The notes beneath the pieces are model-generated. The model did not search any database and was not told the origin of the DNA. It worked only from the letters and a program-made list of their open reading frames with translations. A stretch of 33,528 bases of DNA, from NCBI RefSeq assembly GCF_004143485.2, contig NZ_ML974141.1, forward strand, positions 1,303 to 34,830. The letters run 5' to 3'. Within the stretch, counting starts at the first letter, position 1. Each line of letters begins with the position of its first letter. Shown here piece by piece: positions 30,333 through 33,528 of the stretch. The stretch comes from Halorussus amylolyticus. Its GTDB lineage: Archaea; Halobacteriota; Halobacteria; Halobacteriales; Haladaptataceae. A program made the translations under genes and the position numbers.

Positions 30333-30461
30333 GTGGGATTGAAAGGGGCCGTCCGGTCGCGGCCGAAGGCCGTGGTCGCTTGCGCAAGCAACTATCCGCG
30401 CGGGTAGTGCTGAGAGCGCGAATATCCTGCGCAACGACCGCGACCGGAGGGGGGGGCTTTC
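30333..30461. ncRNA. Structured repeated element, copy B (candidate RNA, strand undecided)
   Basis: The element begins GTGGGATTGAAAG and ends CTTTC, as in copy A. P1 pairs 30353-30362 with 30438-30447, with GAAAG (30341-30345) and CTTTC (30457-30461) outside. P2 pairs TTGCGCA (30380-30386) with TGCGCAA (30428-30434). P3 pairs 30393-30401 with 30416-30424, with one mismatch on the plus strand that becomes a G-U pair on the minus strand. The 14-nt loop 30402-30415 is GGGTAGTGCTGAGA, differing from copy A at two positions. An extra small hairpin CGGCC/GGCCG (30360-30372) replaces the corresponding segment of copy A. Again the element lies between divergent genes (E1 alpha and a DUF6789-type protein). 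The identity is unknown. Confidence 0.6.
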
Positions 30462-30649
30462 TACAACGCTACCGCAAAATTCGTTGTAGAACTCAAGTGT
30501 GAATATCCAAGCAGCGAGCAGAAGGCTACTCACGGCGCATCTGAAACCGCATCCGCACCGCGAACTGACAGAGGCTTTCGCGGACGACTACTCACAGCAA
30601 GTCCGCCCACGGCGAAAAGCTTCTTTGCCGCGAAACTGGCAATTCGCGT

Positions 30650-31093
30650 ATGAACAAAGCGTTCCGGGCGGTGGCGGGCGGCGTCGCCGGAACCGCGGTG
30701 CTGACGCTCGGCCTCGTCGTGACCGACGTCGAGACCGGCTACCGAATCGGCATCTTCGAGACCATCGCGAACTTCGTGGGGACGCCCGGACAGGTCACGC
30801 TCGGATTCGCGCTGTTCGTCTTGGCCGGGGTGTTCGCGTGGCCACTGGTGTTCGTCGCGGTCGAGGGGTACCTCCCCGGCGGGCCGGACCCCGCAGTTCG
30901 GGCGATACCGTTCGCGTTCGTTCTCTGGGTCGCGTTCGTGCTGACCGCGCCGCCCGGCATCGACTTCCCGCTCATTATCCCGTACCTCGCGCTCACGTTG
31001 GCCGCCCACCTCGCATACGGCTACATCGTCGGCGCGGTGTACGCCCAACTGGACGAGAGCGAGGTCGAGCGAGACGTGGGGACGAGCGCGTAG
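30650..31093 (+). CDS. Membrane protein, DUF6789-like
   Basis: The 147-residue protein has four hydrophobic segments and the motif order AGGVAGTAVLTLGLV, FVLAGVFAWPLVFVAVEGYLPGG, AIPFAFVLWVAFVL and LALTLAAHLAYGYIVGAVYAQ. It is clearly a paralogue of the protein encoded at 11946-12455 but lacks the acidic N-terminal extension. Proteins of this type, as I recall, often sit near haloarchaeal respiratory oxidase genes, and an oxidase subunit I gene follows here. An accessory role in respiration is a guess. The ATG 30650 has AAAGCTTCTTT at promoter distance. Confidence 0.8.
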   Translation: MNKAFRAVAGGVAGTAVLTLGLVVTDVETGYRIGIFETIANFVGTPGQVTLGFALFVLAGVFAWPLVFVAVEGYLPGGPDPAVRAIPFAFVLWVAFVLTAPPGIDFPLIIPYLALTLAAHLAYGYIVGAVYAQLDESEVERDVGTSA

Positions 31094-31111
31094 AACGAGA
31101 CGCCGACGGCA

Positions 31112-31576
31112 TCACTCTCGCGAGCGAAGCGACAACGACGCGTAGGTCATCAGCGAGGTAGTGACGCCGAACAGTCCGACCATCACGAGTCGGAGAACGA
31201 GGCCCATGTCCTCGGTATCGACGAACGGAATCGCCGCGAACGCGGCGATTCCGACGAGTGCGAGGACGACGGCGAGAATTCGGTCGTACTTCTTGTCGTA
31301 CTCGATGTTCGCGACTTTGGTCCACCACGTGTCCTCGGGGTCGGGGCGTCGTCGCTCGATGCCGTCCGGCGTCCGAAACGCCCGAAATCGCCACCGGATG
31401 GTGAACAGCAGGTAGCCGACACACCCGCCGTACACGAGGCCCGTCGTGAAACTCTCTGACCCGCGGAGTAGAGCGAAGCCGACCCCGCCGACAAGCGCCG
31501 GGAGGACGAACGCCGCGACCGATTCCAGCAGGTCCACGACGGGCGCTCGCGTCTTGGAGTCGGCGTTCGGGGACAT
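31112..31576 (-). CDS. Small membrane protein with four predicted helices
   Basis: The 154-residue protein has two hydrophobic segments in the first half (SVAAFVLPALVGGVGFALL, GLVYGGCVGYLLFTI), a charged loop (RWRFRAFRTPDGIERRRPDPEDTWWTKVANIEYDKKYDR), and two more segments (ILAVVLALVGIAAFAAIPFV, GLVLRLVMVGLFGVTTSLM). I know no function. It lies between the DUF6789-type gene and the oxidase gene, 92 bp from the end of the latter on the same strand, so it might be co-transcribed with the oxidase. Confidence 0.72.
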   Translation of the reverse strand: MSPNADSKTRAPVVDLLESVAAFVLPALVGGVGFALLRGSESFTTGLVYGGCVGYLLFTIRWRFRAFRTPDGIERRRPDPEDTWWTKVANIEYDKKYDRILAVVLALVGIAAFAAIPFVDTEDMGLVLRLVMVGLFGVTTSLMTYASLSLRSRE

Positions 31577-31668
31577 CGCGTCTCGCAGTTGCTACCCCGT
31601 AGCCTCGACTGTCCTAAAAGTATTCTGAGACGAATCGCGTCTCGGTTTCCCGTTTCGATTGTTTCGCC

Positions 31669-33483
31669 TCAGTCGTCTCGTCCCGCTTGCTCGCGCCCCG
31701 CTTGCTCTCGTTCGGCGCGTCGTCGCTCGCGCGCCTGCTCGCGCTCGAATCGGTTCTCGAACCACTGCCACTCGCGAGTGTAGAAGCCGGTGCCCTTGAG
31801 ATTCCACACGTCGGGGTCGGTAAGTCTCTCGCCGGTCCGGTAGGAGTGGACCATGTTCCAGAGCCAGACGAACTGCGCGGCCATCAGGAGGTAGGCGGTG
31901 ACGGTCACGACCTGCTGGGCGAGCGCGAACTCCGCCGGAAACGCCGCCAGTCGCCGGGGGAGACCCTCCATACCGATGACGAGCATCACGAAGAAGGTGG
32001 GCATCACCGTGACCATCGAGACCCAGAAGTGAATCTTGGCGAGTCGCCGGTCGTACATCCGGCCCGTGATGAGCGGGTACCAGTAGTAGTTCGCCGCGAA
32101 CATCGCGAACAGAATCGTGCCGACGAGGATGAGGTGGAAGTGACCGACCACGTAGTAGGTGTCGTGGACGAGCAGGTCTATCGGGACCGACGCGAGGAAG
32201 ACGCCCGTCACGCCGCCAATCATGAAGTTGGCGATGGCCCCCACGCAGAACAGCATCGGCGTGGCGAGGTGAATCCGGCCGGTGTACATCGTCGTAATCC
32301 AGTTGAACGTTTTGACCGCACTCGGCACCGCGATGGCTATCGAGACGGCCATGAACGACCCCCGTATTCGGGGGTCCATCCCGACCGCGAACATGTGGTG
32401 CGCCCACACGCCGAAACTCAGGACACCAATCGCCAGCGTCGAGTAGACCACGAATTTAAAACCGAACAGCTTTCGCCGAGAGAACTTCGGGATGATGAGA
32501 CTGAGCAGGCCCATCGGAGGTAGGACGAGAATGTACACCTCGGGGTGGCCGAAGAACCAGAACAGGTGCTGCCACAGCAGAGGACCCCCACCCTCCGTCG
32601 CGAAGAACGTCGTTCCGACCACGCGGTCGAGCAGAAGCATGATGAGCGCGCTCCCGAGCAGGGGAAACGCGAACAACACGAGTCCCGAGGTCGTCAGCAT
32701 CGTCCACGAGAAGATGTCGAGTTCCTCCCAGCCGACCTTCTCGCTCCGCTCAGTGAAGATGGTCGCGATGACGTTTATCGCACCGAGCGTGGTGCTGACC
32801 CCCGAAAGGTGAAGCCCGAGCAGCATCACGTCTATCTGGCGGTTCGGGAGTTCGGCGCTCATCGGGGCGTACATCGTCCACCCCGTCTCGGGCGGCGCGA
32901 GTTCGGTCACGCCCACGAGGTCCGAGATGAGACCGAACCGAATCAGCAACAGCGCGGGCGGCAACAGCCAGAACGCGATGGCGTTGATGCGCGGGAACGC
33001 CATGTCGTCCGCGCCGATGAACACGGGGAGGAAGTAGTTCGCGAGGCCGAACAGCACCGGCGTGGCGAACAGGAACAGCATCGTCAGCCCGTGCATCGTG
33101 AACAGCGCGTTGTACATCCCCTCGCTGACGACGTTCGCGCTCGGCGTGAGCAGTTCCGTCCGGAGCATGACGGCGTCTATCGCTCCCCAGAGGCCCGCCG
33201 CCGCGCCGAAGACGATGTAGAGGACGCCGATGTCCTTGTGGTCCACCGTGGTGAGCCATCGAGTCAGTCCCGGCGGCTTGTTCCGGAGTTCGTCGGGCAG
33301 GCCGACGTACTGGTCCACTACGTCGGGAAATTCGGGCAATCGACTCCGAAATCGGAGGACGCCGACGCTCACGACGCCGATACAGAGAACTGCGGTCACG
33401 GCCAGCACGAGACGCGCGAACGACTCCAAGCGTGAAACCCCTAAACTTCCTTCGAGGTTCTCCCCGAAAACGCTTATCGCCAC
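31669..33483 (-). CDS. coxA: Heme-copper terminal oxidase subunit I
   Basis: The 604-residue protein reduces oxygen to water in the membrane. It has the heme ligand His131 (TMHGLTMLF), the CuB ligands His313 (FGHPEVY) and His362/His363 (WAHHMFAVGMD), and the two His of GHFH (448, 450) for the hemes. Glu315 and Tyr317 in GHPEVY are those of A-type oxidases, and Lys391 (PSAVKTFNW) is the usual K-channel Lys. Twelve or more helices follow an extra N-terminal hydrophobic segment (RLVLAVTAVLCIGVVSVGVL). The C-terminal tail is rich in Arg, Glu and Gln (repeat EREQAR, AGREQ). The start GTG 33483 is the only one after an upstream TGA but has no checked promoter because the window ends. Subunit II is not in the window. 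Confidence 0.94.
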   Translation of the reverse strand: MAISVFGENLEGSLGVSRLESFARLVLAVTAVLCIGVVSVGVLRFRSRLPEFPDVVDQYVGLPDELRNKPPGLTRWLTTVDHKDIGVLYIVFGAAAGLWGAIDAVMLRTELLTPSANVVSEGMYNALFTMHGLTMLFLFATPVLFGLANYFLPVFIGADDMAFPRINAIAFWLLPPALLLIRFGLISDLVGVTELAPPETGWTMYAPMSAELPNRQIDVMLLGLHLSGVSTTLGAINVIATIFTERSEKVGWEELDIFSWTMLTTSGLVLFAFPLLGSALIMLLLDRVVGTTFFATEGGGPLLWQHLFWFFGHPEVYILVLPPMGLLSLIIPKFSRRKLFGFKFVVYSTLAIGVLSFGVWAHHMFAVGMDPRIRGSFMAVSIAIAVPSAVKTFNWITTMYTGRIHLATPMLFCVGAIANFMIGGVTGVFLASVPIDLLVHDTYYVVGHFHLILVGTILFAMFAANYYWYPLITGRMYDRRLAKIHFWVSMVTVMPTFFVMLVIGMEGLPRRLAAFPAEFALAQQVVTVTAYLLMAAQFVWLWNMVHSYRTGERLTDPDVWNLKGTGFYTREWQWFENRFEREQARERRRAEREQAGREQAGRDD

Positions 33484-33528
33484 GACGAAGGCGACGAAGG
33501 CGTACCACGCTCACGCAGGTCGGCGCGC

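Overview
The window is chromosomal DNA from a halophilic archaeon (class Halobacteria); I cannot name the genus. The signs are a very high GC content, GC-rich third codon positions, strongly acidic proteins, Tat (twin-arginine) signal peptides often followed by a lipobox, an archaeal TFB, and AT-rich TATA-like boxes about 25-29 nt before many start codons, which indicates leaderless mRNAs. High GC also leaves long open frames opposite many real genes; these were discarded.

Layout. 1-4.0 kb: the end of an unknown protein, a multi-pass membrane protein, a 46-residue zinc-ribbon protein between hairpins, and an ABC exporter. 4.0-7.2 kb: a structured repeat (copy A), a small FAD oxidoreductase, and two overlapping Tat lipoprotein genes. 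7.2-11.7 kb looks accessory: an AT-rich promoter region, a secreted Cys-containing protein, a membrane protein, a lipoprotein gene broken by tandem stops, and a tyrosine recombinase. 11.9-17.7 kb: a DUF6789-type membrane protein, a one-helix membrane protein, gamma-glutamyltranspeptidase, a divergent pair (winged helix regulator and FLMGPY-type protein), a dihydropyrimidinase-like amidohydrolase and a KTSC-domain protein. 17.7-27 kb: RtcA, glycerate 2-kinase, a protein with a Cys/Gly-rich tail, HflX, a Tat-exported trypsin-fold protein, an M24 peptidase operon, TFB and small unknowns. 27.1-33.5 kb: an alcohol dehydrogenase behind E1 alpha and beta of a 2-oxoacid dehydrogenase, structured repeat copy B, two small membrane proteins and heme-copper oxidase subunit I.

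How genes work together. The clearest transcription units are E1 alpha, E1 beta and ADH (11-bp overlap, then 42 nt), the M24 peptidase with an 87-residue protein (4-bp overlap), TFB with a 101-residue protein, and the two lipoproteins (4-bp overlap). The E1 genes have no E2 or E3 partner here.

The strongest candidate for something undescribed is a roughly 127-nt element present twice (4171-4297 and 30333-30461), each time between divergent genes. The copies share a conserved 14-nt apical loop and fold into the same three nested helices despite sequence differences, including compensatory ones. Other notable signals are a 34-bp loopless palindrome plus 18-bp tandem repeats inside rtcA, and the divergent pair at 14.5-15.7 kb.
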